NCBI GenBank assembly: GCA_951813625.1
Contig: CATOTS010000027.1
Location: 1-32,646 of the forward strand
Source: an uncultured Caldilineaceae bacterium
GTDB lineage: Bacteria > Chloroflexota > Anaerolineae > Caldilineales > Caldilineaceae
Length of the DNA stretch: 32,646 nucleotides
Direction of reading: 5' to 3'
Positions 24,869-32,646 of this stretch are shown piece after piece. Under the pieces are notes generated by a model, which was given only the letters and a program-made list of their open reading frames with translations, was not told the origin of the DNA and ran no database searches. The position numbers and the translations under genes are program-made. Positions within the stretch are counted from its first letter, which is position 1; every line of letters begins with the position of its first letter.

Positions 24869-26125
24869 TCAGCCGGCCACGGTCAGCAGCTCCAAGAGCG
24901 TATCCCTTCCACCGAAATCACCAGGCTTTATCGAGATAAGCGCAGGCCTGCCGTTTATCACGGCGCTGCAGAGAGGCATACCCGGCAGCAGTTCGCGCTC
25001 GACCGTTAGGCGCCCCACGCCCAGACGTTTCAGGATCTGCATCGCCGTATCACCCCCTACCAGGACGAGAAGATCGGGTCTCCGCCGGTCGAAGGCGGCC
25101 GCGCCGATGCTTGCAAGATTATCGGCGCGGCGCCGTGCGTCCTCACCTTCCAGCACGGCGCCCGGCTCCGGCAGAGGCTGCTGCAGGAGCCATACGGTCT
25201 GCGCCGGATCCAGGACTGCGACCGCGTCCAGGTCGGTCTGCGGGGACACGAGCAACCGGCTCACGGAGAGATGCGGGGCATTGCGGCGGGACTTCTCGCC
25301 CGCTTGCGAAGTCGACCCGGAATCGAGCAGAAAGGCGATCTGCCGGTGGGCGGACCGGCTTCCGCTGCCCATGATCAGCAGGGCCGTCCTGATTTTGGGC
25401 GGTATTTCCCGCGTATTGGACAGGTCCGCGCTGCTCGCCTGCGGCAAGCCGGCCTGCGGGCCGATTCGGCGGGCGAGGGCGCCCGCCAATCCAGCGCTGC
25501 CGCACAGCAGTGCGTCCGGCAGCGCCTCCTGCTGCGCCTGCACCACGCTGTCCAGATCATCGTCGGTCAGCGCGTCCGCAACCAGGACGAAGCGCCGCGA
25601 ATGTGTGCCACCGGCCATCTCCTGCTGCAGGCGCTGCATGTGCGCAGCCAACTTTCCCCCCCGCACATCCGGCAGCGCGATCGCGCCAACAGGATGACGG
25701 CTCTGCCGGCACAAAAGGGAGGGTAGGTGTACATCCCGAGACACGAACCCGGGAGCCGTGAGATATCCGTCGATCAGGCCGCGATCATGGGCCGGAAAGG
25801 TCGGGCAGACGACGGCGGAGGGCTCGTCCAGCAGGTCGAGCAGGGCGTCCACTTCGCTGCCGATGTTGCCGCGCAAGGTTGAATCGATCTTCTTATACCA
25901 GCGCGCGTCCGTAGCCGGAATCGACACTGCCACAGCGCGTGATCGCTGCGCCGCCTCTTCGGGTGGAAGATGGCGTGAGTCGGAGGTGAAAGCGAGCGCG
26001 CCCGGTGGCAGCGGCAATGCAGGAACGTCAAGAAAAATGGTCGCCGGCAGCCCGAACTGCCGGCAGCGTGCCGCCGTATCGGCGGCCCCGGTCACATCAT
26101 CGGCCAGGATTTTCAGGTGTTTCAA
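24869..26125 (-). CDS. Four-carbon acid-sugar kinase (DUF1537, DtnK/DenK/OtnK family)
   Basis: A 418-aa kinase. The N-terminal substrate domain has ILADDVTGAADTAA (6-19) and KKIDSTLRGNIG (78-89). The C-terminal nucleotide domain has LVLVGGDTAM (353-362) and SIKPGDFGGRDTL (398-410). Characterised members phosphorylate D-threonate, D-erythronate or 3-oxo-tetronates at the 4-position. With the PdxA2-like gene it makes a complete route from tetronate to dihydroxyacetone phosphate. It is convergent with the aminotransferase, 72 bp away. The start is TTG at 26125 on the minus strand, eight bases after AGGAA; a longer frame would add 48 residues of non-family sequence. A TATAAC box sits just upstream of the ribosome site. 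Confidence 0.9.
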   Translation of the reverse strand: MKHLKILADDVTGAADTAARCRQFGLPATIFLDVPALPLPPGALAFTSDSRHLPPEEAAQRSRAVAVSIPATDARWYKKIDSTLRGNIGSEVDALLDLLDEPSAVVCPTFPAHDRGLIDGYLTAPGFVSRDVHLPSLLCRQSRHPVGAIALPDVRGGKLAAHMQRLQQEMAGGTHSRRFVLVADALTDDDLDSVVQAQQEALPDALLCGSAGLAGALARRIGPQAGLPQASSADLSNTREIPPKIRTALLIMGSGSRSAHRQIAFLLDSGSTSQAGEKSRRNAPHLSVSRLLVSPQTDLDAVAVLDPAQTVWLLQQPLPEPGAVLEGEDARRRADNLASIGAAAFDRRRPDLLVLVGGDTAMQILKRLGVGRLTVERELLPGMPLCSAVINGRPALISIKPGDFGGRDTLLELLTVAG

Positions 26126-26286
26126 GGTGTCGGTTCCTGTTATACTTAGCCAGTGGGCGGCGCCAGTCGCGTAGCGCCGCGGCGGACGGAGCCTTTCAAA
26201 GCATAAACTTGCCTGCCTGCGCACGCAAGCGCCCAATTCAGAGCGGCGCCGAATCCAGCTTGCCAGCATCCAACCGGCCGCGAGCT

Positions 26287-26718
26287 ATGAACCAGTGGCT
26301 GGCAACTATGACCCAAATCGACCTGTTTGAGCCAGATGCGCCGCTGCGTTTCGAGCGGATTCTAATCTATCCGTACCCGGACCTGCGCCGCCTTTGGGTG
26401 CGGATCTGGTTGCCCGCACGCCTGGAAGACGAGGCGCCCAACGTGGAACTGATCGTCTACAACCCCGACGGCAGCGAAAACAACAGCCTCGTGCTGCTGG
26501 CGCAGACCGATACGCGCCTCAACAACACATTGCATCTGAAGGCGCCCGTTCTACCCGACCAGATTTACACGGTGGAGGCCCTGCTGTCGGTCGGGCTGAG
26601 CAGCGAGGCGCAACCGGTAGACCGTCGAAAATTCGACCTTATGCTGACTTTTCGCGACCCGGAAGCCGGCGAGCCCGGATTCGGCTTCGGGAATGCCTGG
26701 GACTCACCGCCTGCATGA
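26287..26718 (+). CDS. Unknown 143-aa protein coupled to the ATP-grasp gene
   Basis: I do not recognise this family. The protein is 143 aa, soluble, without signal peptide or membrane segment. It starts MNQWLATMTQIDLFEPDAP and contains FERILIYPYPDLRRLWVRIWL, with beta-strand-like alternation, then NVELIVYNPDGSENNSLVLLAQTD and a C-terminal LMLTFRDPEAGEPGFGFGN. The pattern suggests an all-beta, immunoglobulin-like or carbohydrate-binding-like fold. A second ATG at 26308 could be the start. Its stop overlaps the ATP-grasp start by 4 bp (ATGA at 26715-26718), so it is translationally coupled and probably works with that enzyme. It is divergent from the kinase gene. Confidence 0.7.
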   Translation: MNQWLATMTQIDLFEPDAPLRFERILIYPYPDLRRLWVRIWLPARLEDEAPNVELIVYNPDGSENNSLVLLAQTDTRLNNTLHLKAPVLPDQIYTVEALLSVGLSSEAQPVDRRKFDLMLTFRDPEAGEPGFGFGNAWDSPPA

Positions 26719-28103
26719 GTTCATCGGCCGCAATCTCTTTCTACCATGACCTTCTTTACCGACCCGGCCTCGCCGACGACAGCTGGGCGCTGCTAACCGC
26801 CCGCATGGCCGAAAGAGGCATGGTCTTCGGCGAGCGCCTGATTTGTACGGTCATGCGGCCGCTGTTCTACACGCCGCCGGAGTGGCGCTACCTGGCTGCG
26901 CGCACCGAGTTGATTGCCCGCATATTTGACCGGCTGGCCCGGCAGATGCTCGAAGATGGCAAGTTGCGGGCTCAGATCCATGCAACAGCTGAAGAAGAGG
27001 AGCTGTTCCAAATTGAGCAGGGCTACGATGGGACAATTCCCACCGCGCGCCTGGATAGCTTCTACGCCCGCAAGGAAGACGGCACGCGCAACTTGAGTTT
27101 CGTCGAGATCAATGGCGAAAGCCCCGCCTCCATGGCCTATTCGGACGTGCTTGGCGGGCTTTTCCTGGAAATGCCGGTCATGCAGGCTTTCGGTCAACGG
27201 TATGCGCTGCGAAACACTGCCCAGCAGAAGACCCGCCGTCAACGAGTTTCTGCGCGTCTACTACGAATGGCGCGGCAATCGCGGCAAGCTGCCCGACGTT
27301 GCAATCGTCGACTGGCACGGCGTGCCAACCGCCAGCGAGTTCGAGTTGTTCGCTGAGCTTTTTGCCTGAGAACGGCATCGCGTCGGTCACCTGCGCGCCG
27401 GATGAGATGGAATTCCGCCAAGGGCAACTGTACGCCAACGGCATGCAGGTCGACTTCGTCTACAAGCGGGTGCTGACGAGCGAGCTGTTGTCGCGCTACG
27501 GGTTGGATCACCCGATTCGTTGCTGCGCTGCGCGCCGGCGCCGTCTGTGTCGTGAATCCGTTCAGTTGCAAGCTGCTGCACAAAAAGGCCAGTTTCGCAG
27601 TTGCCAGCGACGAGCGCAACAGCCATCTGCTGACTGCAGACGAGAAACGCGCGGTCCGCGCCCCACATTCCCTGGACGCGCACAGTGGAGGCGCGCCGCC
27701 ACACTTGACCCGGCCGGAAATACGGTCGACTCTGTTACCGTGGGCCCAGCGCCAACCGGGAACGGCTTGTGCTGAAGCCGAACGACGAATACGGCGGCAA
27801 AGGCGTCCGTATCGGCTGGGAGACGGCGCAGGACGCCTGGGACGCGGCCCTTGCCGAGGCAGTCGCCGAACCGATGGTCGTCCAGGAGCGTGTGCAGATC
27901 GCGTCCGAGCCCTTTTCCGGCGCTGAACGAAAAGGGTGCCGTGGAAATCGACCGCCGCTTGTCGATTCGGATCCGTTCCTGTTCTCCGAGGAGGGCACGT
28001 ACACGGCTGTCTGTGCCGGCTGAGCAGCGAAACGCTTCTGAACGTTACGGCCGGCGGCGGCTCGATTGTGCCGGCTTTTGTAATCGAGGATAAAGGCAAC
28101 TGA
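26715..28103 (+). pseudogene. Circularly permuted ATP-grasp ligase, frameshifted (probably by sequence error)
   Basis: The protein is recognisable across three frames. Frame 1 of the gene reads MSSSAAISFYHDLLYRPG up to about 27210. Later pieces are [99 protein letters not shown] and [20 protein letters not shown], ending TGA 28101-28103. The order NPFS.KLLHKK, then [11 protein letters not shown], then the VTAGGG tail matches circularly permuted type 2 ATP-grasp proteins related to glutathionylspermidine synthetase. Such enzymes activate a carboxylate with ATP and join it to an amine. Single-base removal at AAA 27212-27214, TTTTT 27359-27363, CCC 27511-27513, CCCC 27661-27664, CC 27756-27757 and TTTT 27913-27916 restores most of the frame. 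At least two more indels remain. It is likely intact in the living cell. Confidence 0.75.
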
Positions 28104-28190
28104 CAGGCGCCGGAGCAGCGATGCTTCTATCCAGGACCAATACCGGATAGAGTGCCGACCCGCGCAGGGATGGAAGACAAAGAGCGAGCC

Positions 28191-29374
28191 ATGACCGACT
28201 ACAGCCAGCCATCATTCAGCATCAGCATTGAGGAAGAGTACCAATTTGTCGATCCGGACAGCCGCGAGCTGCGCGGTTTCGCCACGGCTCAAGGGCTCAC
28301 GCTTCACGAGGAGAGCGAAGAGTCCTCCCGCGCCTCCGACCTGGCGTTTGTCGTCCCCGTCGTGGGCACGCCGGTCTGCCGCGTATGTGAAGCAGGTCCG
28401 CGGCGAACTGTTGCGCCGCCGCCGCTCGATGCGGGAACTTGCCGCCTCGCACGGCCTCAAGCTCATGGCTGCCGGCGCCCATCCCTTCAGCCTTTGGGAG
28501 CGCGTGCATGAGGAGGAGTCGCCCCGCTATCGGGCCCTGATTGAAGACACACAGTTCGGTTGCCCGGCGGCTGCTCGCCTTCGGCATGACCGTCCGCGTC
28601 GCCTCGGCGACCACAACCTGACCATCGATGTGATGAACGCGATGCGGTATCTGTTGCCCCACGTCCTCTGCCTTGCCAACTCCTCACCCTTCTGGCAGGG
28701 CCGCGACACGGGGCTGGCAAGCCATCGCTCGGTGCTGCTCGACGCGTTGCCCCGCACCGGGATCCCAAACGCGTTCCGTAGCTACAACCACTATCTGAGC
28801 TACGTCGATACACTTCTGCGCACAAACAGCATCTCCGACCCTGAGGCGATCTGGTGGGATATTCGCCCCCGCGAACACCGGAGAGCCAGTGTAGAGGAGG
28901 GAGATGCGGCAAGCCGTCCCCCTAACGCTGCGAGACTGCCGGCTCTGGAAATTCGCGTCTGCGACGCGCTGCCCGAGATCGATGATGTGTTGGCGGTCGC
29001 CGCCCTGATCCAGTCTACCGTCGCCTGGATGGTCGAGTTGCGTCACCGCAACATGTCGTTTCGTCCTCTACGAACGCACGTTGATCGCCGAAAACAAATG
29101 GCGGGCCGTGCGGTACGGTTTTGCAGGGGAAGCTGCTCGATTTCGGCATCGAACAGGAGGTCCCCATCCATGATCTGTTGCACGAGCTGCTTGAGCGTGT
29201 CGACCCGGTGCTGGACCGGCTCAACTGCTCGCCGCTGAAGTCAGGGCATGTTGAAACGATCATAGCGCGCGGGGGCCAGTTCCGACCAGCAACGCCATGT
29301 CTGGCGCGAGAACGGGAAGGACGGCAAGGCTGTTGTTGATTTTCTCGTTTCACAGACGGAGAATGGGTCTATGA
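28191..29374 (+). pseudogene. Carboxylate-amine ligase (YbdK/GCS2 family), first copy, frameshifted
   Basis: A glutamate-cysteine-ligase-2-type protein of about 390 codons, readable over several frames. It begins MTDYSQPSFSISIEEEYQFVDPDS and continues with [88 protein letters not shown] and [25 protein letters not shown]. Removing one base at CC 28379-28380, CC 29065-29066 and GGGG 29126-29129 restores the frame, and one more near GGG 29365-29367 gives an ENGL end with TGA at 29372-29374 overlapping the next gene's ATG. Another pair of compensating shifts lies around 28560-28615. Where the sister copy has [10 protein letters not shown], this copy has SRASDLAFVVPV, so it may have lost part of the active site. 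The family joins amino acids to carboxylates through ATP. Confidence 0.72.
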
Positions 29375-30487
29375 TTGCACGTCCCCAACTGACGCTTGGA
29401 ATCGAGGAGGAGTATCAGGTCGTCGATCCGGAGAGCGGGTTGCTGCGTTCGTTCATCACCCAGTTGATCGAAGACGGCAAGATGGTGATGGTGGAGCGGG
29501 AGGTCAAACCGGAGCTGCACCAGTCGATGGTGGAACTCGGCACACCGGTCTGCGCCACTGCCGCCGAAGCCAAAGAGGAGCTGCTCCGCCAGCGCGCCTT
29601 CATCAGCCGCCTGGCGCATGAGAAAGGCGTCGAGATCGTCGCTGCCTCTACTCACCCAATGAGCAACTGGGTAGACCAGGAAATTACGCCCTTCCCGCGT
29701 TACCAGGGCGCGCTCGAGCGGATGCAGCAGCTCGCCCAGCGGATGCTCATCTTCGGCATGCACGTGCACGTCGGTCTGGACGACCCGGACTTCGCCATCG
29801 ACACGATGAACGTCCTCCGCTACATGCTCCCGCATCTCCTTGCACTCAGCGCAAGCAGCCCCTTCTGGGCCGGCCGCCGTACCGGACTGAAGAGCTACCG
29901 CCCCGTCGTCTTCGAGGACATGCCCCGCAGCGGCATTCCCGACGTCTTTCCCAACCGGGCCGCGTACGAGGGGTTGGTCCGCTCGCTGGTCAACACAGGT
30001 TGTATCCCCGACGCCAGCATGATCTGGTGGGACATCCGGCCCCACCACACCTATCCAACCTTGGAATTCCCGCATCTGCGACCTGTGCCCGCGGGTGGAC
30101 GAGGCGATCGCAATCGCCGCACTGTGCCAGGCGCTCGTGCTGTGGCATTGGAAGCTGCGCCAGCGCAACGTTACCTTCCGCGTCTACGGCAAGGAGTTAA
30201 TCGACGAGAACAAGTGGCGCGCGGCCCGCTACGGGCTGGACGGCAAGATGATCGACTTCGGCAAACAGGCCGAACTTCCCGCACGCGATCTGGCGCGCGA
30301 ACTACTGGAGCTGGTTGGCGAGGAGATCGCCGAGCTGGGCAGCGAAAAGGAGATCCGCGCCGATTCGAGCAGATCATCGAGCACGGCTCCAGCGCGGACC
30401 CGTCAGCTGCGCGTCTATGAAGAAGCGGGGGGAGATTTGAAGGCAGTTGTAGACCATCTGAAGGCGGAGACGGTCGAGGGGTTGTAG
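29371..30487 (+). pseudogene. Carboxylate-amine ligase (YbdK/GCS2 family), second copy, frameshifted
   Basis: About 370 codons, the usual family length. It starts [21 protein letters not shown] and has [16 protein letters not shown] (46-61), [39 protein letters not shown] and [17 protein letters not shown]. It then shifts frame at CCC 30069-30071, continuing [47 protein letters not shown] and [14 protein letters not shown] to TAG 30485-30487. A second pair of small indels lies at about 30355-30401, including CCC 30399-30401. Known relatives (E. coli YbdK) show weak glutamate-cysteine ligase activity. The active-site-like E-E-E and KPELHQS motifs are intact, so this copy is the likelier catalytic partner. 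It is tandem with copy 1 and convergent with the AIR-synthase gene. Confidence 0.78.
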
Positions 30488-30513
30488 GGGGCCGCAGTAG
30501 CTTACGCGAAGAA

Positions 30514-30546
30514 GGGGCACTTGGCGGATTCCGCAAGTTGCTCCCC
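30514..30546. terminator. Imperfect hairpin between convergent genes
   Basis: GGGGCAC followed by TTGGCGG (30514-30527) pairs imperfectly with CCGCAAG and TGCTCCCC (30531-30546) in the 59-bp gap between the two converging genes. A bidirectional terminator would be expected here. Mismatches and the likely sequence errors in this part of the window make the structure uncertain. Confidence 0.3.
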
Positions 30547-31577
30547 TCACTCCCTCCACAACTTCACAATCTCATCGGCGTCGAAGAGCGCGGGCAACGG
30601 TACTCTTCTTCCCAGCGCGCAGGCCGTAAACCCCTTCATCCGCCGGCAGCACGCGCCCGATGCGCCGGCCCTCACTTCCGGTGGTCCGCCACAAGCGCAA
30701 GCAATGTCTCCACATTATCCGGCGCGGCGGTTGCCAGCAGCCCGCCCGACGCGAATCGTGCCCAGCGGGTCGAGCCCAAATGCGGCGCACGCGGCCGCGG
30801 TTACGGGCGCCACCGGAATTTCGTCCAACTCCACCTCCAGCCCGCAGCCGGACGCGTCGGCCAGCTCCCACAGGCCGGTCGCGACCCCGCCCTCGGTCGG
30901 ATCGTGCATCGCCGTCGCAAGTTCCGCCTCAGCCGCAGCCAGCGCCGGCGCCAGGACGCTGATGGCCCGGCTCATGCAGATAGTTGGCCGCCTCATCCAC
31001 CTGCGCCGGCTGCCAGCCTTGGGCCAGCAGCCCATCGCCGCATCTCGCGCGCGATGATCGACGTGCCCTCGACCGCCGCGCTGCCGGCCAGCAGGACCAG
31101 GGTCGCCGGCGCGGCAGCCGCCGCTTCGGACGACTTTACCCCGCATGACCTCGCCCAGCAGCGTTCCGGGCTATCACCGGCTGATTCACCGCCTCGGTTA
31201 CCTCAGTATGGCCGCCCGCCACCGTGATATCCAGCGCAGCGGCAGGCCGCTCCGACTCTGGTCGCAGATCCGGCGCACTTCCGACTCGGTCGTCGCCGCC
31301 GGCAGCAGTACCGTGGGGAGGTAGAAGCGAGGGCGGGCGCCGCAGACCGCCAGATCGTTGGCGCAAACATTGACGGCGTAGTAGCCGATCTCATCCGTGG
31401 CAAAGGTGATCGATCGCTCTTGGCCGCAAGCAGCATATCTGCGCTGCCCAGTTCGATGACTGCGGCGTCTTCGCCAACGCGGGCCCCAGGACGAGATGAC
31501 TGTCCTCGGTCGGCAGCGAAGCGATCAAGTTTGCCAGCAGCTCCGGCGCTAGTTTGCCGGGTCGATAAGGTCGGCAT
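30547..31577 (-). pseudogene. AIR synthase-related protein (HypE/ThiL/SelD-like fold), frameshifted
   Basis: On the minus strand, fragments in three frames join into one AIR-synthase-family protein of about 340 residues. They read, in order: KLAPELLANLIASLPTEDS, HLVLGP with GEDAAVIELGSADMLLAAKSD, a stretch with the appearance of NVCANDLAV..GARPRFYLPTVLLPA, ALDITVAGGHTEVTEAVNQPVI, AISVLAPALAAAEAELATAMHDPTEGG, LWELADASGCGLEVE, AACAAFGLDPLGTI, SGGLLATAAPDNVETLLAL, GRRIGRVLPADEGVYGLRAGK and PLPALFDADEIVKLW, ending TGA (plus 30547-30549). GEDAAV and HDPTEGG are the ATP-binding landmarks shared with HypE. The proposed ATG is at 31577. Removing one base from the TT at 30606-30607 joins the last two pieces; other indels remain. 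It probably uses ATP to activate a carboxylate or amide of a small molecule. The substrate is unknown. Confidence 0.7.
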
Positions 31578-31999
31578 TGCAGAATGCGTAGCTTGTACAA
31601 ATGAGCGCAACAGTGGTTGGACGTGTCCGTCGAGATGTATCGCTCGCGCAGAGTGAGTTTCCCCAGAATATCACGTGCACAAGGCTGGATCAATCCTATC
31701 CAAGAGTTATTGTCGCCGGGGGCCGTTCGATTCGTCCGGCGCGGCGTTCCGCCTTCCAATCCGGTAGCGATTTTCGAGCGCAGGTCTTTCCTGTGCTATG
31801 ATTGTGGACGCTCAGGCAGCATTCGGCGCAAGCCTGCTTCGCGCTGCTCGTGTAGCGAAGTTGCCGCGCTGCTGTCACCTTAGAATTCCGCCCTACTCTC
31901 AACTTGAAGATTTCAGTGCCGCCGGCGTGAAATGAACGCCTGCGGAGACTCTTCAAACATACGGAGCATTCCCGCAGTCGCGGGGCGCATCGCAGCCGG
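31578..31999. other. 422-bp divergent intergenic region with no supported gene
   Basis: This stretch separates the minus-strand AIR-synthase gene from the plus-strand Yip1 gene. I see no gene, tRNA or repeat in it. An extended -10-like TGCTATGAT at 31794-31802 could be a plus-strand promoter element for the Yip1 gene, about 200 bp upstream of its start; no good -35 accompanies it. Short open frames here have no recognisable content. Confidence 0.4.
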
Positions 32000-32646
32000 A
32001 TGTTACAGCCACAGAACTACCCGCGCTACGGGCGCTTCATCGGGCCAGGCGCTTTCCTGACCTGAACCTTTCGTCGCAATTGTCGACGACGACAATCCGT
32101 GGATAGAAGGACTCTTCCTCTGCGCCTGCATTAGCATACTGGTCGCCGTCACCGGAGTCGCCGGAGGACTGCTGCTTACGGCCTCACTGCCCTCCTCCGA
32201 TGCGCTCCTCAATGTTGTGTTATGGCTCCTGCGGCAGAGCGCGGCCAACGGCGAGACAAATCTATGAAATCGAGCTCTCGCTGCGTAGCGTCTGGCCTTT
32301 TCTGCGTATTTCCAGCGGCTACGACACCGGCTGGTTCCGTTTTCTGACACTAGCAATCACTCCGCTCAGCATCGTCGGTCAGTGGCTACTCTTCGGCCTC
32401 ATCGCACACCTGCTCGCCCGCGCCTTCGGCGGCCGTGGCTCCTTGGGCCAGACACTGGGCGCAATGTCCCTGAGTACTGCTCCGCGCCTGCTGTATCTGC
32501 TCACCGCGGTTCCCTTCGTCTCCGTCGCCGGCGCTTCTGGTCCATGTGTGGGGCATATTGATCGCCTTTCGGGGCATGGAGGTCGCCCACGAACTGCCCC
32601 CTGGGCCGGCGGCGCTGGTGGCAGTAGGCTCTTGGATTCTCCTGTT
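32000..32646 (+). pseudogene. Yip1-family membrane protein, partial at window end and frameshifted
   Basis: The gene starts about ATG 32000 (MLQPQNYPRYGRFIG) and runs off the window. In another frame it continues PEPFVAIVDDDNPWIEGLFLCACISILVAVTGVAGGLLL, which includes a first membrane helix. Later frames give WFRFLTLAITPLSIVGQWLLFGLIAHLLARAFGGRGSLGQTLGAMSLSTAPRLLYLLTAVPFVSVAG and WGILIAFRGMEVAHELPPG (shown as landmarks GGRGSLGQTLGAMSLSTAPR and RGMEVAHELPPG). The GQTL, STAPRLL and W.I.I.FRG.. pattern is characteristic of bacterial Yip1 proteins, which are multi-pass membrane proteins of unknown function. At least two frame breaks are present, of the same kind as in the preceding genes. Confidence 0.65.

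Noticed and set aside
26126..26269. 48-residue N-terminal extension of the acid-sugar kinase
   Set aside because: The extension has no family similarity, while the TTG at 26125 has a properly spaced AGGAA and puts the ADDxTGA motif at its usual position.
28191..30487. Natural fusion of the two YbdK copies into one double-length protein
   Set aside because: The end of copy 1 does read in frame into copy 2, but removing one G from GGG 29365-29367 gives copy 1 a family-like ENGL end and a TGA overlapping the ATG of copy 2, and neighbouring breaks have the same cause.
27200..30487. Programmed +1 frameshifting as a regulatory system
   Set aside because: Breaks are too many, occur on both strands and in unrelated genes, at ordinary short homopolymers without shared slippery sites.
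31578..31956. Small genes in the gap before the Yip1 gene
   Set aside because: Open frames on both strands are short, overlapping and without recognisable content.

Overview
The window is a GC-rich bacterial chromosome segment, most likely from a Chloroflexota bacterium (Anaerolineae/Caldilineae-like). The clues are the dense GC-rich codon use, lipoprotein leaders followed by V/T/A/P-rich linkers of the kind VVEVVVTATPE, the abundance of ABC importers for sugars and peptides, frequent GTG and TTG starts, and short degenerate TTCGTG-type repeats. The lineage is inferred from these features; there is no rRNA or marker gene in the window. No tRNA, rRNA, CRISPR array, integrase or transposase was seen.

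Layout. (1) 1-6045, plus strand: the end of a CUT1 sugar permease, its partner permease, a MalK/UgpC-type ATPase, two tandem IolE-like TIM-barrel isomerase/dehydratase genes (the second broken by one in-frame TAA), and a CE15-like glucuronoyl esterase with an N-terminal TPR-like segment. This reads as a module for uptake and trimming of plant- or algal-type carbohydrate. (2) 6244-10886: a CUT2 (ribose-type) importer made of a lipoprotein, a single-domain ATPase and a permease, followed by a PhyH-family dioxygenase and a Mn-type superoxide dismutase. An 11-bp tandem repeat lies between the binding protein and its ATPase. (3) 11034-16823: a complete Dpp/Opp-type importer in the order binding protein, F-type ATPase, B permease, C permease, D-type ATPase. 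(4) 17022-26125: a sugar-acid catabolic region with a zinc dehydrogenase, Uma2 protein, HUMPS-type decarboxylase, LarA-like protein, PdxA2-like dehydrogenase, DegT/DnrJ aminotransferase and, convergently, a DUF1537 four-carbon acid-sugar kinase. A visibly AT-richer restriction-modification pair (19499-21171) is wedged into this cluster. (5) 26287-31577: a small unknown protein, a circularly permuted ATP-grasp ligase, two tandem YbdK/GCS2-type carboxylate-amine ligases and a convergent HypE-like AIR-synthase-family gene. This looks like a small-molecule or peptide ligase cluster. (6) 32000-end: a partial Yip1-family membrane protein.

How it fits together. Regions 1-3 import sugars and peptides. 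Region 4 probably converts C4 sugar acids (D-threonate/D-erythronate type) to dihydroxyacetone phosphate through kinase plus PdxA2, with the LarA-like protein a candidate C2 epimerase. Region 5 is the least explained and the most likely home of an undescribed pathway.

Data quality. Every gene from about 27.2 kb to the end is broken into several frames although its protein sequence stays recognisable. Thirteen of the breaks can be repaired by deleting one base, nearly always from a short homopolymer. This looks like consensus error at a contig end rather than gene decay, so these genes are reported as frameshifted and their boundaries are approximate.
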